Shown here: piece by piece, positions 1 to 10,977 of the stretch | How positions within the stretch are numbered: position 1 is the first letter of the stretch | How the letters are laid out: each line of letters begins with the position of its first letter | Assembly (NCBI GenBank): GCA_902573565.1 | Contig: CACGKI010000008.1 | Span: forward strand, 1-64,000 | Source: an uncultured Prochlorococcus sp. | GTDB taxonomy: Bacteria; Cyanobacteriota; Cyanobacteriia; PCC-6307; Cyanobiaceae | Direction: 5' to 3' | DNA length: 64,000 bases | The notes under the pieces: model-generated | Seen by the model: the letters and a program-made list of their open reading frames with translations, nothing else | Told to the model about the DNA's origin: nothing | Database searches by the model: none | Translations under genes and position numbers: made by a program

Positions 1-2
1 CT

Positions 3-935
3 TTAATTCCTGGGTATACACATATGCAAAGAGCACAACCATTATCTTTAGCTCATCATTTATTGGCTTATTTAGAAATGCTCCAAAGAGATCGCGAAAG
101 ATTTAAAGAAGTTAGATCAAGAGTGAATACTTGCCCATTAGGAGCTGCAGCGTTAGCAGGTACAAAAATTGAAATCAATAGGAACTTTACTGCTTCAGAA
201 CTGGGCTTTGAAAAGATTTATAAAAATAGTATTGATGCAGTAAGCGATAGAGATTTTTGCATAGAGTTTGTTTCTGCATCTGCTTTGTTAATGTCTCATT
301 TGAGTAAATTTTCAGAGGAAATAATTTTATGGGTAACTGATGAATTTTCTTTTGCGAAATTAACAGATAAATGCGCTACTGGTAGTAGCTTAATGCCTCA
401 GAAAAAAAATCCTGATGTTCCAGAATTGATAAGAGGTAAAACGGGTAGAGTTTATGGACATCTTCAAGCTTTGTTAACTATGGTTAAAGGAGTACCACTT
501 GCATATAATAAGGATTATCAAGAGGATAAAGAGCCAATATTTGATACTGCAGAGACAATATCTTCTTGTATTAAAGCAATGACTATATTAATTAACGAAG
601 GTATAGAAATTAACATTAAAAATTTATCTGCTTCAGTGGAAAATGACTACTCTAATGCTACTGATTTAGCGGATTACTTAGTTGGTAAAAAGGTTCCCTT
701 TAGAACTGCCTATCAAGTTGTTGGTGAAATTGTTAAATATTGCTTAGAGAGAAAAATATTATTTAAGGATCTTAGAATTGATGAATTTAAAAAATTCCAT
801 CCAGAATTTGATGAGGATGTTTTTTTTGATCTTGAACCATTCAATGTTGTTAAGTCAAGAACTAGTGAAGGTGGCACAGGTTTTAGCCAAGTAGAAAAGG
901 AAGTAAATAATTGGCAAAAAAAATTGTTAGTTTGA
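3..935 (+). CDS. argH: Argininosuccinate lyase, 5'-truncated by the window edge
   Basis: Frame is open from position 3 ([13 protein letters not shown]...); [12 protein letters not shown] is the fumarase/ASL signature. Confidence 0.95.
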   Translation, partial: LIPGYTHMQRAQPLSLAHHLLAYLEMLQRDRERFKEVRSRVNTCPLGAAALAGTKIEINRNFTASELGFEKIYKNSIDAVSDRDFCIEFVSASALLMSHLSKFSEEIILWVTDEFSFAKLTDKCATGSSLMPQKKNPDVPELIRGKTGRVYGHLQALLTMVKGVPLAYNKDYQEDKEPIFDTAETISSCIKAMTILINEGIEINIKNLSASVENDYSNATDLADYLVGKKVPFRTAYQVVGEIVKYCLERKILFKDLRIDEFKKFHPEFDEDVFFDLEPFNVVKSRTSEGGTGFSQVEKEVNNWQKKLLV

Positions 936-997
936 ATCTCAACTATTTTTTACAACAAGGGTATACTTTAAAGTAGAATACTAAAGCAAAGTTATAG

Positions 998-1020
998 AAC
1001 TGCATTCATGTAGTTTTTTT
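998..1020 (+). terminator. Rho-independent terminator after argH
   Basis: AACTGCA-TTCA-TGTAGTT hairpin followed by a T-run. Confidence 0.6.
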
Positions 1021-1052
1021 AATTAGTTAAATTTTTATTTGTTGAGTTTAAA

Positions 1053-1520
1053 GTGAGTATTTTTGTTGGCAATTTGCCCTTCCGCGCAGAGAGAGAGGAT
1101 GTCTTACAGTTGTTTGCCCCTTTTGGTGAAGTTTTAAATTGTTCTCTTCCTTTAGAAAGAGATACAGGAAGAAAAAGAGGTTTCGCATTTGTGGAAATGG
1201 CAGATGAAGCAATCGAGTCAACAGCTATTGATGGTTTGCAAGGTACAGAGCTTATGGGTAGGCCATTAAGAATTAATAAAGCTGAGCCAAGAGGTTCAGG
1301 TGGATCTCGTAGAGGAGGACGAGGCGGCTATGGTGGCGGTGGCTATGGTGGTGGTAATTCTGAGACTAATAACTCTTACACTAATAAATCTTCAGGAGCA
1401 GAAGGTTGGGAAGATAGAAGTTATGGAAGCTCTTCCGAAAACGAGGAATATGAAAGTGGTAGGAGCAGGAGAAAAAGAGGCGTTCCCAATGAAAACAGTT
1501 CATCAAAAGAAGAAAACTAG
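1053..1520 (+). CDS. RRM-type RNA-binding protein with Gly/Arg-rich C-terminus
   Basis: RNP2 (IFVGNLPF) and RNP1 (KRGFAFVEM) motifs, then a GGRGGYGGGGYGGG tail; GTG start. Confidence 0.92.
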   Translation: MSIFVGNLPFRAEREDVLQLFAPFGEVLNCSLPLERDTGRKRGFAFVEMADEAIESTAIDGLQGTELMGRPLRINKAEPRGSGGSRRGGRGGYGGGGYGGGNSETNNSYTNKSSGAEGWEDRSYGSSSENEEYESGRSRRKRGVPNENSSSKEEN

Positions 1521-2521
1521 TAACCCATTTCTTGAAGCCTAGTTGTCATTTTAAGAAGATATTCAATATCTAGTTCTTTTTTTAAAGATTTCATTGAAAT
1601 TTGATTTCTCCAAATTTTTGCTTTAGGAATTCCTTCAATTAAATTTATGAGATGTTTACATATATCCCAAGATTTTCCTCCATTAGCTAAGTGCTCTTCT
1701 ATATATGGAATTAGAGAGAAGATGATGCCTGAGGCAGATTTCGGTTTCGTATGTATTCCATAAATTTTTTGATCAATTTCAGACCACCTTAATGGATGTT
1801 TATATACTGATCGCCCAATCATTACACCATCAAAATCATTTAAGGCTTTTAATGATTCATTGATATTTGTAAGACCCCCATTGATTTCAATTAATAATGT
1901 TGGATTTAATTTTTTTAATTTTTTTACCACATCGTACTTGAGCGGAGGAATTGTTCTATTTTGTTTTGGATTTAGACCTTTTAATATTGCTTTTCTTGCA
2001 TGAACTGTAAATCTGTCTGCACCTGCATTTGCTACACACCTTACAAAATTATTCAAATTAGTCAAACTATCATCTTCGTCTACACCTATTCTGTGTTTAA
2101 TCGTAACCGGTAAGTCGCAGTTATTTTTTAAGGATTCTATGCATTTCGCTACTTTCTTAGGATCTTTCATAAGTGAAGCGCCAAAATTTCCAGAACAGAC
2201 TCTTGGACTTGGACAGCCAACATTAAAGTTTATTTCGTCATAACCCCAATCCTCCGCCATTCGTGCAGCCTCTTTAAGGATTTGAGGTTCGTCGCCACCA
2301 AATTGAATGGATATCGGGTGTTCTTCATCATTAAAATCTAAAAATTTTTCTTTTTTATCCGTATAAAATAAACTCTTGGCCACAATCATTTCCGTATATA
2401 AAAGAGCTTCCGAACTTATTTTTCTCATTATCATTCTGAAATGTTTATCAGTACAATCCATCATTGGAGCAATACTTAATTTATGAATATTTTTAATAGA
2501 ATCAGGATGTATGGAACTCAT
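1517..2521 (-). CDS. dusA: tRNA-dihydrouridine synthase (DusA-like)
   Basis: SIAPMMDCTDKHFR N-terminus, INFNVGCPSPRV motif, TIKHRIGVD. Confidence 0.9.
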   Translation of the reverse strand: MSSIHPDSIKNIHKLSIAPMMDCTDKHFRMIMRKISSEALLYTEMIVAKSLFYTDKKEKFLDFNDEEHPISIQFGGDEPQILKEAARMAEDWGYDEINFNVGCPSPRVCSGNFGASLMKDPKKVAKCIESLKNNCDLPVTIKHRIGVDEDDSLTNLNNFVRCVANAGADRFTVHARKAILKGLNPKQNRTIPPLKYDVVKKLKKLNPTLLIEINGGLTNINESLKALNDFDGVMIGRSVYKHPLRWSEIDQKIYGIHTKPKSASGIIFSLIPYIEEHLANGGKSWDICKHLINLIEGIPKAKIWRNQISMKSLKKELDIEYLLKMTTRLQEMGY

Positions 2522-2588
2522 TACTTTTTATGTGAGTAAGTATATGAATCAATTTTTATCAAGAAGAACTTTTATTCTAATTCCTACT

Positions 2589-3038
2589 ATGTCAATACTA
2601 AAAACATTTCTTAAGCCTATGCAAGTTTTAGCTTCTTCACTTGCTTCTAAAGAGGAGTGGAATTTATCAAAAGAAGAATGGAAATCCAGGCTAAGTCCAG
2701 AATCCTTTTATATTTTAAGGGAGGAAGGCACTGAAAGAGCTTTCAGTAGCGAATTAAATAATGAGAAAAGAAAAGGGGTTTTTCACTGTGCAGGATGTGA
2801 TTTGCCACTATTTCTCTCAGATAAAAAGTTTGATAGTGGTACTGGATGGCCAAGTTTTTGGGATCCAATTCAAGGATCAGTTGCAACAAAGGTTGATTTT
2901 AAGTTAATTGTTCCAAGAACCGAATATCACTGCTCTAGATGCGGAGGTCATCAAGGACATGTTTTTAATGATGGGCCACTTCCTACAGGCAAAAGATACT
3001 GTAATAATGGATTAGCATTAAGATTTGTTCCTGAGTAA
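2589..3038 (+). CDS. msrB: Peptide-methionine (R)-S-oxide reductase; start placed at internal ATG 2589
   Basis: GTGWPSF, HCSRCGGHQGHVFNDGP and RYCNNGLALRF motifs of MsrB. Confidence 0.93.
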   Translation: MSILKTFLKPMQVLASSLASKEEWNLSKEEWKSRLSPESFYILREEGTERAFSSELNNEKRKGVFHCAGCDLPLFLSDKKFDSGTGWPSFWDPIQGSVATKVDFKLIVPRTEYHCSRCGGHQGHVFNDGPLPTGKRYCNNGLALRFVPE

Positions 3039-3070
3039 AAGTTTGTGCGGCCTTCCGCAACTTGTTTTGT
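3039..3070 (+). terminator. Probable terminator after msrB
   Basis: AAGTTTGTGCGG-CCTT-CCGCAACTTG hairpin followed by TTTT. Confidence 0.5.
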
Positions 3071-3113
3071 GCATCACTTTATTGGAAAATAGTTTTATTA
3101 AATTTTTAGAAAA

Positions 3114-3833
3114 ATGATTGAAAATCAATCAGACAATATTGATATTAAAGAAAATGATGTTTCTAATCAGGATAATACCCCTGATAGTAGTTCATCTGCT
3201 GAAGATAAAATAATCGAAAATGATGAACTATCTTCACTAAAAACAGAAGAAATAAATACCGAAGAATTAAAAAATACTATCTCCAATAATGATGCAAGGT
3301 TAGAACAGTTAGAAAAAGAGCACGAAACATTAAAAAATCAATATGTAAGAATTTCAGCAGATTTTGATAATTTTAGAAAAAGGCAGACTAGAGATCAGGA
3401 TGATTTAAAAGTCCAACTTGTTTCTAAAACTTTAACTGCAATACTCCCAATCGTTGATAATTTTGAAAGAGCAAGACAACAACTAAAACCAGAAAGTGAA
3501 GAAGCTCAGGCCCTTCATAGAAGTTATCAAGGATTGTATAAACAATTGGTAGAAGTTTTAAAACAACAAGGAGTTGCACCGATGAGAGTTGTTGGCCAAC
3601 AATTTGATCCAAATCTCCATGAAGCTGTATTAAGAGAGCCGAGTGAAGAGTTTAAAGAAGATTTGATTGTAGAAGAATTGCAGCGAGGATATCATTTAGA
3701 GGGAAAGGTTTTGAGACACGCTTTGGTTAAAGTTTCCATGGGCCCTGGCACACAAAATTCACAAGACGAAGTAGAAAAGGATACAGTTGAAGAAGGTATT
3801 GATTCAGAGGAAAATACTTCTGAAGATGTATAA
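3114..3833 (+). CDS. grpE: Nucleotide exchange factor GrpE
   Basis: Acidic N-terminus, coiled coil, [18 protein letters not shown]; directly upstream of dnaJ. Confidence 0.93.
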   Translation: MIENQSDNIDIKENDVSNQDNTPDSSSSAEDKIIENDELSSLKTEEINTEELKNTISNNDARLEQLEKEHETLKNQYVRISADFDNFRKRQTRDQDDLKVQLVSKTLTAILPIVDNFERARQQLKPESEEAQALHRSYQGLYKQLVEVLKQQGVAPMRVVGQQFDPNLHEAVLREPSEEFKEDLIVEELQRGYHLEGKVLRHALVKVSMGPGTQNSQDEVEKDTVEEGIDSEENTSEDV

Positions 3834-3862
3834 ATTCCAATTTTTTACTTGAGCGTTGTTTA

Positions 3863-4987
3863 ATGGCTGATTTTTATCAAATACTTGGAGTTTCACGAGA
3901 TGCTGATGCTGATACCTTAAAAAGGGCTTATAGAAAATTAGCAAGACAATATCATCCTGACGTTAATAAAGAACCTGGTGCTGAAGATAAATTTAAAGAA
4001 ATTGGTAAAGCTTATGAAGCATTAGCCGATCCTGAAACTAGAGCTAGATATGATCAGTTTGGAGAGGCTGGTCTTGGAGGTGCTGCTGGAATGCCTGATA
4101 TGGGCGATATGGGTGGGTTTGCAGATTTATTTGAAACCTTTTTTAATGGATTTGGAGGGCAAACTCCTCAGGGAGGAAGAACTCAAAGAAGAGGTCCTCA
4201 ACAAGGAGATGATTTAAGATATGACCTTAATGTTGATTTTAAAGATGCAATATTTGGCCAACAAAAAGAAATTACAATTCCTCATCTTGAGACATGTGAA
4301 GTTTGTAGGGGAACAGGTGCTAAACCAGGAACCGGACCAAAAACTTGCACAACTTGTGGAGGAAGTGGACAAGTTAGAAGAGCTACGAGAACACCATTTG
4401 GCAATTTCACACAAGTAGCTGAATGTCCTTCATGTAATGGAACTGGTCAAATAATCTCAGATCCATGTACAAGTTGCGGTGGTAATGGCGTAAAGCAAGT
4501 CAGAAAAAAATTACGAATTAATATTCCTGCAGGAGTTGATACTGGTACTAAATTAAGAGTTTCCGGAGAGGGAAATGTTGGTTTGAAAGGAGGCCCACCT
4601 GGAGATCTTTATGTTTTTATCAAGGTTAAGAATGATTCGAGATTAAAAAGAGATGGCGTTACTATTTACTCAGAAATAGTTGTGAGTTATTTACAGGCAA
4701 TTTTAGGAGATACTGTTGAAATTACTACAGTTGATGGCAAAGTTAATTTAAAAATTCCTAGTGGTACGCAACCAAATACAACTCTTTCCCTTGAGAATAA
4801 AGGGGTACCTAGACTTGGTAATCCAGTTGCCAGAGGAAATCATGAAGTTCTAGTAAAGGTAAAATTGCCAACTCGTATAACTGATGAAGAGAGAAATCTT
4901 TTAGAGGGTTTAGCTTCTCAGTATTCAGATAAAAATATCAATTCCAGTAGTGGACTATTTAGTAAATTATTTGGTAAAGAATCTTAA
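3863..4987 (+). CDS. dnaJ: Chaperone DnaJ
   Basis: J-domain with HPD, G/F region, four CxxCxGxG zinc motifs. Confidence 0.96.
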   Translation: MADFYQILGVSRDADADTLKRAYRKLARQYHPDVNKEPGAEDKFKEIGKAYEALADPETRARYDQFGEAGLGGAAGMPDMGDMGGFADLFETFFNGFGGQTPQGGRTQRRGPQQGDDLRYDLNVDFKDAIFGQQKEITIPHLETCEVCRGTGAKPGTGPKTCTTCGGSGQVRRATRTPFGNFTQVAECPSCNGTGQIISDPCTSCGGNGVKQVRKKLRINIPAGVDTGTKLRVSGEGNVGLKGGPPGDLYVFIKVKNDSRLKRDGVTIYSEIVVSYLQAILGDTVEITTVDGKVNLKIPSGTQPNTTLSLENKGVPRLGNPVARGNHEVLVKVKLPTRITDEERNLLEGLASQYSDKNINSSSGLFSKLFGKES

Positions 4988-5217
4988 TGACTTCGTTAAA
5001 GTATTTGGATCTGAAATCTGTTCCATGTCCTTTAAATGTAGTCAAAATTAAATTGGCTTTAGAGAAGTTATCCAAAAATGAACAACTTATTGTTGAATTA
5101 GATAAAGGTGAACCAGAAGAAATGGTATTAAAAAATTTAAAAGAGATGGGATGTTTGTATGAACAAATCAAAGAACATGACAAATTTTTAAAAATAAAAA
5201 TTCTGAATGAAAACTAA
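4987..5217 (+). CDS. TusA/SirA-like sulfurtransferase family protein
   Basis: LDLKSVPCPLNVVKIKLAL resembles the TusA CPxP region; small size; translationally coupled to dnaJ (TAATG). Confidence 0.75.
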   Translation: MTSLKYLDLKSVPCPLNVVKIKLALEKLSKNEQLIVELDKGEPEEMVLKNLKEMGCLYEQIKEHDKFLKIKILNEN

Positions 5218-6124
5218 TAGTAAACATTTAGGTTTAGTTACGAAAAAATTTAATGAATTTTTCTTTGTTGACTTAAAAAATAAAGAAAATTTGGTAAATA
5301 GCGAAAGATTTTTATGTAAGGTAAGAAAGTCTATAAATTTCAAAGATCAATTTATTTATGTTGGAGATGAAGTAGAAATTGATAATATTGATTTAACAAG
5401 CAGACGGGCAGTAATAGCAAGTCTAAAAAAAAGACAAAATTTATTAAATAGACCATCAGTTGCAAATATTTCTAATATTTTCATTACTTTTTCAGTTGAA
5501 GAGCCAAAGTTAAATTTATCCCAAGTTAATAGATTTTTGATATCAGCAGAATCTATAGGGGTAGAAGTGTCATTAGTTTTGACAAAGTGTGATTTAATAT
5601 CAGATAAAAAACAGACTTTTTTAATTGATAAATTTAAGAAATGGGGTTATCAACCAATTACTTTAAATTTACATAAATCTGATCACTTTGAAGATTTATT
5701 AGGTCAGTTAAAGAAAAAAAAGTGTTCGATTTTTATGGGCCCATCAGGTGTTGGTAAAACTACTTTGCTTAACATGATAATTCCTGGTCTTCAAAAGATT
5801 ACTTCTCCAGTTTCCAATAAAATTAAGAGAGGTAAAAATACAACTCGAAATGTTGAGTTATTTTCTTTATCAAATCAAAGTTATATTGTGGACACACCTG
5901 GTTTTAATATGCAACCTCTAGAGGTTGATGTTAGGTTGTTGCCAAATCTCTACCCGGAAATATATAAACAAGTAATCGATGAGGGAATTAGGTGTAAATT
6001 TCGGGACTGCTTACATTTGCATGATGAGGGCTGTAATTTAAATAAATCTTTTGAAAGATATTCTTTTTATAAAGAAATGATCGAGTCTTCTAAGAGTCAC
6101 TATTATCAAAACCAGGAAGATTAA
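5207..6124 (+). CDS. rsgA: Ribosome small-subunit biogenesis GTPase RsgA
   Basis: [13 protein letters not shown]-loop, DTPGF, permuted GTPase order, C-terminal Cys/His cluster [14 protein letters not shown]. Confidence 0.93.
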   Translation: MKTNSKHLGLVTKKFNEFFFVDLKNKENLVNSERFLCKVRKSINFKDQFIYVGDEVEIDNIDLTSRRAVIASLKKRQNLLNRPSVANISNIFITFSVEEPKLNLSQVNRFLISAESIGVEVSLVLTKCDLISDKKQTFLIDKFKKWGYQPITLNLHKSDHFEDLLGQLKKKKCSIFMGPSGVGKTTLLNMIIPGLQKITSPVSNKIKRGKNTTRNVELFSLSNQSYIVDTPGFNMQPLEVDVRLLPNLYPEIYKQVIDEGIRCKFRDCLHLHDEGCNLNKSFERYSFYKEMIESSKSHYYQNQED

Positions 6125-6440
6125 GGTTTAATCCGCCAGTTAAGTCATTCATTCTTTCTTTCATAGTGGTAGTAGATAATTCATGAGCTTTTTGAATAGC
6201 TTGTAATATATTTTGCTCTATTTTTTCTTTATCTGAATTTAAGATATTTTCTTGAACTTCTACTTTTAAAGGAACTTGGTTGCCACTTATCCAGACTTTT
6301 ACCATTTCATCATCACTCTTCCCTTCAATCTCCATATTTTCAAGTTCATCTTGTAACTTTTGAGCATCTTGTTGAATTTGTTTAGCCTTTTTAAAAGCTT
6401 CTGTAAGTTGTCCAAAATTTGGAAGTCCAAAACCCGCCAT
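6090..6440 (-). CDS. YbaB/EbfC family nucleoid-associated protein
   Basis: Small protein with [20 protein letters not shown], typical of YbaB/EbfC. Confidence 0.9.
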   Translation of the reverse strand: MAGFGLPNFGQLTEAFKKAKQIQQDAQKLQDELENMEIEGKSDDEMVKVWISGNQVPLKVEVQENILNSDKEKIEQNILQAIQKAHELSTTTMKERMNDLTGGLNLNLPGFDNSDS

Positions 6441-6457
6441 TTTAAAAAAAAGTTTCT

Positions 6458-7351
6458 TTAATTAGGATAGTCAAAACCAATCATTCTTACTTCCGGTTGC
6501 AGATAAATCCCTTTGTTTTGTAGTATTTTTTGTTGAATTATAGTTATTAATTCATAAATATCTCTTGAACTTGCTGCAGAATTGTTAATTATAAAATTTG
6601 AATGCATTGTAGAAATTTCTGCTCCCCCAATTTTAAATCCCTTTAAACCCATATCATCAATTAATTTCGCTGCATAATTATTTTCGGGATTTTTAAAAAC
6701 ACTACCAAAACTTGGTAGATGATATGGTTGCGTTTCCGTTTTTAACTTAAGGTTATTTTTTGTTGTTTGAATTAATTGTTCTAGATTTCCATTAGGCTCA
6801 AAATGTAGCTTTGCACTAATAATTGCTAAATTACTACTTTGAAAAGAGCTAAATCTATACTCAAAATCGATATCTTTTTTTTCAAGTTCAACTTTTTCAT
6901 GAGTCTTGTTATTAATAACTTTCACAGAAATAAGATTTTTTGCTAATGATAAATTGCCTGTACCAGCATTCATATAAATTGCTCCTCCCACAGTCCCTGG
7001 AATCCCGACAGCCCATTCTCCTCCTTGTAATCCATTTTTGGCGAGAGAATTAGATAGTGTTGGGAGCATAACACCTGCTTCTGCTTCAACGATTCCTGAA
7101 TATGGATTTATCGTTAATGTCTTCATTTTTTTTGTACATATAACTAAACCTTTTATGAAAATATTATTTATTAAAAGATTTGAACCTGCACCAATTATTT
7201 GCAATCTTTGCTTATTTAAATTTGCCCATTTTACTAGAAATGAAAATTCGTCAGTATTTCTTGGTTCAGCAAAATATTCAGCTACACCTCCAACTTTTAT
7301 AGTTGTATAACTACTTAAATTACAGTTTTCAGTAAAAATTTTTTTATTCAT
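6458..7351 (-). CDS. murB: UDP-N-acetylenolpyruvoylglucosamine reductase
   Basis: [39 protein letters not shown] motifs. Confidence 0.95.
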   Translation of the reverse strand: MNKKIFTENCNLSSYTTIKVGGVAEYFAEPRNTDEFSFLVKWANLNKQRLQIIGAGSNLLINNIFIKGLVICTKKMKTLTINPYSGIVEAEAGVMLPTLSNSLAKNGLQGGEWAVGIPGTVGGAIYMNAGTGNLSLAKNLISVKVINNKTHEKVELEKKDIDFEYRFSSFQSSNLAIISAKLHFEPNGNLEQLIQTTKNNLKLKTETQPYHLPSFGSVFKNPENNYAAKLIDDMGLKGFKIGGAEISTMHSNFIINNSAASSRDIYELITIIQQKILQNKGIYLQPEVRMIGFDYPN

Positions 7352-7366
7352 AATTAATTAAATATC

Positions 7367-8776
7367 TTAATTAATTGTTTTACTTAAAATTGACCAGAAA
7401 TTATGGCAATCCCCAGCCCCCATATTTAAAATTAAGTCTCCTTTTTGGGTTAATTCGTAAAACTTTTTCAAAATTTCATGATAATTATTTATGTAACTAA
7501 CATTTTTGTTCTTTTTATAAATAAGTTCAGTGATAATTTTCGAATTAATATTACATTTATTCTCTTCTCCTGCTCCATAAATACTAGTCACATAAATAAC
7601 ATCTGCTTTTGATAATTCTTCGGCAAATTCTTCTTTGAATTGCTTGACTCTAGAATATCTATGGGGTTGAAATATCGCGATTAATCTACGTCTTTGAGAT
7701 TTTTTATTTTTTTCTTGTTTAATAAATAATCTTCCTAATTTAATCGTTGCTTTTATTTCTTTTGGGTGATGTGCATAATCATCATAAAAATCCCTATCAT
7801 CTATTTTGCCCCTGAATTCAAATCTTTTTTTTGGCAGTTTAAGGTATTTAATATTTTCCTTAATTTTATTAAAATCTACACCTATCATTCTTGAAGCTGC
7901 TATGGCAGCTGTGATATTAGATAAGTTGTGTAATCCTGGAATTGGAATATTTAAACTAGTAATAAAATTTCCATTTTCATAATATTTACCAATTGTATGA
8001 CTTTTATATATCTCAGTCGGGATTAAAGCATGAGCTACTTTGTTTTGTGTAGTGTTTGACCACTGACTATCAGAATTAAAATTATTTCTTGATATTGGAC
8101 AATCAAAATTAAGTAATAATTTTTTAGAATTTGAAGCGAAGTCTTTAAAAGAAGATATAACTTCATCTAAATCAGAAAAATGATCGCAATGATCAAAATC
8201 GATGTTATTAATTATTCCAATATCAGATTTGTAATTAATTATTGTCCCATCAGATTCATCAACTTCCGCTACTAAGAATTTAGTATTTTCTAAATAACAA
8301 TTAGAGTTATATATAGGAATTATTCCTCCAGTTATTGAAGAAGAATTATGAGTACATAATTCAAGAAGTGTCGAAAGAAATGTACTTGTTGATGTTTTTC
8401 CATGGCTACCTGCTACAGCCAATGCAGTGTAAGTTTGCATTAACATCGCAAGTATCTCTGATCGATGTTTTATTGTTAAATTTTTTTTTCTACAGTAAGA
8501 AAATTCTTCATTTTCTGCCTTGATCGCGGAGCTTACAACAAAATTAATTAATTTGTTGTTAAATTTTGAAGTTACAAATTCAATATTTTGTCGAATTTGA
8601 GAAGTAAAGATTACTGCACCTAATTGTTCTAGTTGATTAGTTTCATCGTTTTTAATTAAATCAGATCCTGATACTGAATAACCTTTTTTCATCAAACCCT
8701 TTGCAATTGCTGACATTCCAATGCCTCCAATTCCGATAAAGTGAAAATGACTTTTAGGTAATAATTTTTTATCCAA
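7367..8776 (-). CDS. murC: UDP-N-acetylmuramate--L-alanine ligase
   Basis: HFIGIGGIGMSAIA, AGSHGKTSTS, FQPHRYSR motifs. Confidence 0.95.
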   Translation of the reverse strand: MDKKLLPKSHFHFIGIGGIGMSAIAKGLMKKGYSVSGSDLIKNDETNQLEQLGAVIFTSQIRQNIEFVTSKFNNKLINFVVSSAIKAENEEFSYCRKKNLTIKHRSEILAMLMQTYTALAVAGSHGKTSTSTFLSTLLELCTHNSSSITGGIIPIYNSNCYLENTKFLVAEVDESDGTIINYKSDIGIINNIDFDHCDHFSDLDEVISSFKDFASNSKKLLLNFDCPISRNNFNSDSQWSNTTQNKVAHALIPTEIYKSHTIGKYYENGNFITSLNIPIPGLHNLSNITAAIAASRMIGVDFNKIKENIKYLKLPKKRFEFRGKIDDRDFYDDYAHHPKEIKATIKLGRLFIKQEKNKKSQRRRLIAIFQPHRYSRVKQFKEEFAEELSKADVIYVTSIYGAGEENKCNINSKIITELIYKKNKNVSYINNYHEILKKFYELTQKGDLILNMGAGDCHNFWSILSKTIN

Positions 8777-8926
8777 TTTTTATCTTTTACTTAAGTCAAA
8801 ATAACTGTTAACCAAAATTTTGGTATTTTTTCTTAAAAAAAAATGATTTTTCTCCCGAAATTAATACAAAACTATACTTATTTGCTTAACAATTCAAAAA
8901 TTCTTACGTTATTGCACAAAATTCAG

Positions 8927-8932
8927 TATGAT
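8927..8932 (+). promoter_or_regulatory. Candidate -10 element upstream of gap2
   Basis: TATGAT 36 nt before the gap2 start codon; motif-only call. Confidence 0.35.
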
Positions 8933-8967
8933 CGGCAATTAGGATATTCATTCGGAAATTTTTAGTT

Positions 8968-9990
8968 ATGACTTTGCGTGTTGCAATTAACGGCTTTGGC
9001 AGAATTGGTAGAAACTTTATGCGTTGCTGGCTCAGTAGGGGTGCTTACACCAATATTGAAGTTGTTGGTATTAACGTTACTTCAGACCCTAAAACTAATG
9101 CTCATCTTCTAAAATACGACTCTGTTCTTGGTCAACTCGGTGGTGTTGATATTCAATATACTGATGATACTTTTGTTATCAATAACAAAACAATTAAGTG
9201 TTTTTCTGATAGAAATCCAATGAATCTTCCTTGGAAAGATTGGGGCGTAGATTTAGTAATTGAATCAACTGGGGTATTTAATACAGATATTGGGGCTAGT
9301 AAGCATTTAGAAGTTGGAGCAAAAAAAGTAATTTTAACTGCTCCTGGTAAAGGTGCTGGTGTTGGTACTTATGTAGTTGGCGTTAATGCTGATAAATATA
9401 ATCATAAAGATTATGATATTTTGAGCAATGCAAGCTGTACAACAAACTGCTTAGCTCCAGTAGTGAAAGTTTTAGATCAAACTTTTGGAATCAATAAGGG
9501 TTTGATGACTACAATCCATAGTTATACTGGAGATCAAAGAATTTTAGACAATAGTCATAGAGATTTAAGAAGGGCTAGGGCCGCCGCTACAAATATAGTC
9601 CCAACCTCTACAGGAGCTGCTAAAGCAGTGGCGTTAGTTTATCCAGAAATGAAAGGGAAATTGACAGGAATCGCAATGAGAGTGCCTACCCCTAACGTTT
9701 CAGCAGTAGATTTCGTTTTCGAATCTTCTAAATCTGTTACTAGTGAAGAGGTAAATAATGCTCTTAAAGAAGCTTCTTTAGAATCAATGAAGGGCATAAT
9801 TAAGTACGGTGATGAGCCATTAGTTTCAAGTGATTATGCAGGTACTAATGAATCTTCGATTGTAGACAGCGATCTTACAATGTGTATTGGAGATAATCTT
9901 GTTAAGGTTCTTGCATGGTATGACAACGAGTGGGGTTACAGTCAAAGAGTGGTTGATTTAGCAGAGATCGTAGCTAAAAACTGGGAATAA
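8968..9990 (+). CDS. gap2: Glyceraldehyde-3-phosphate dehydrogenase, photosynthetic Gap2 type
   Basis: [21 protein letters not shown] active site, [11 protein letters not shown]. Confidence 0.95.
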   Translation: MTLRVAINGFGRIGRNFMRCWLSRGAYTNIEVVGINVTSDPKTNAHLLKYDSVLGQLGGVDIQYTDDTFVINNKTIKCFSDRNPMNLPWKDWGVDLVIESTGVFNTDIGASKHLEVGAKKVILTAPGKGAGVGTYVVGVNADKYNHKDYDILSNASCTTNCLAPVVKVLDQTFGINKGLMTTIHSYTGDQRILDNSHRDLRRARAAATNIVPTSTGAAKAVALVYPEMKGKLTGIAMRVPTPNVSAVDFVFESSKSVTSEEVNNALKEASLESMKGIIKYGDEPLVSSDYAGTNESSIVDSDLTMCIGDNLVKVLAWYDNEWGYSQRVVDLAEIVAKNWE

Positions 9991-10977
9991 CTAGAAATGC
10001 CTGAAAGGTTTATTTTTCAATAATTTATTTTTATCATTATCTTTAAATTCTATTGCTGGTTCACCTTTCGCAAAATAACCAATTTCGCTAATATTTTTAT
10101 CTAATTTACATAAATTTTTTGCCCATTTTTTGGGCAATGAGAAAACTAATTCGTAATCTTCACCTCCAAAAAAATAATATTCATCCCATTTATCCCCTTT
10201 AGGCCAATCTTTATGTTTGGGAATTTTTGCATAATTCATAATTGCTTTACATTCGCTAGCGATCGCTAAATCTTGAACTGCTTGAAATAGACCATCACTG
10301 CTATCAGTGCATCCTATTCTCTTTATTTTTTTATTGGAACGAGTTTTTATGAGATTTTTTAGGAAATATGGGTAAATTTTAGGGCGACAAAAATGTTCAA
10401 TAGACTTTCTTACTAATCTTTTCTTTAGAGAAATATTTTCATTAAGGCTGGTTTTATTTTGAATCAGAAATCCTAGTTTGCTCAGACCATGAATTCCTGT
10501 GGTTAAGATTGTTTCTCCTGGTTTACATGCATATCTTCGTAATTCAATCTCTCCTTGAATACCAAAGGCTGTAATTGAGATAATTTTTTCATTTCCTATT
10601 GAGCAATCTCCTCCAAGAATTATACCGCCATATTCTTTTAAAGCTTTATTTATTCCTTTATATAATTCTTCAACCCATATCCACTCAGTTTCAGCAGGTA
10701 GTATCAGACTTACTGTAATTCCAATAGTTTTTTTACTACCACTTGATAGTAAGTCAGAGATGTTGCTGACAACTGATTTCCATCCAAGATCTTTAGGGCA
10801 AATAATAATGTCATTGAAATGGACATTTTCTACCATTGAATCATTATTAATAAGCAAATTGTTATTTTTAGTTTGTATTAGAGCGCAATCATCTTTAATT
10901 TGATTTTTAGGCATAAATTTTGCAAGCCTATTAATTAATTCTCTTTCTCCTATATCTTCTAATATTTCTTTATGCAT
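9991..10977 (-). CDS. thiL: Thiamine-monophosphate kinase
   Basis: DDCALI, NDSMVENVHF, GGDCS, GCTDSSDGL, GGEDYELVF motifs. Confidence 0.9.
   Translation of the reverse strand: MHKEILEDIGERELINRLAKFMPKNQIKDDCALIQTKNNNLLINNDSMVENVHFNDIIICPKDLGWKSVVSNISDLLSSGSKKTIGITVSLILPAETEWIWVEELYKGINKALKEYGGIILGGDCSIGNEKIISITAFGIQGEIELRRYACKPGETILTTGIHGLSKLGFLIQNKTSLNENISLKKRLVRKSIEHFCRPKIYPYFLKNLIKTRSNKKIKRIGCTDSSDGLFQAVQDLAIASECKAIMNYAKIPKHKDWPKGDKWDEYYFFGGEDYELVFSLPKKWAKNLCKLDKNISEIGYFAKGEPAIEFKDNDKNKLLKNKPFRHF

Noticed and set aside
1300-1542. Track ORF (80 aa, +)
   Set aside because: Out-of-frame reading of the glycine-rich RBP repeat region.
4214-4418. Overlapping ORFs on both strands inside dnaJ
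   Set aside because: Lie inside the strongly supported DnaJ zinc-finger region; composition artefacts.
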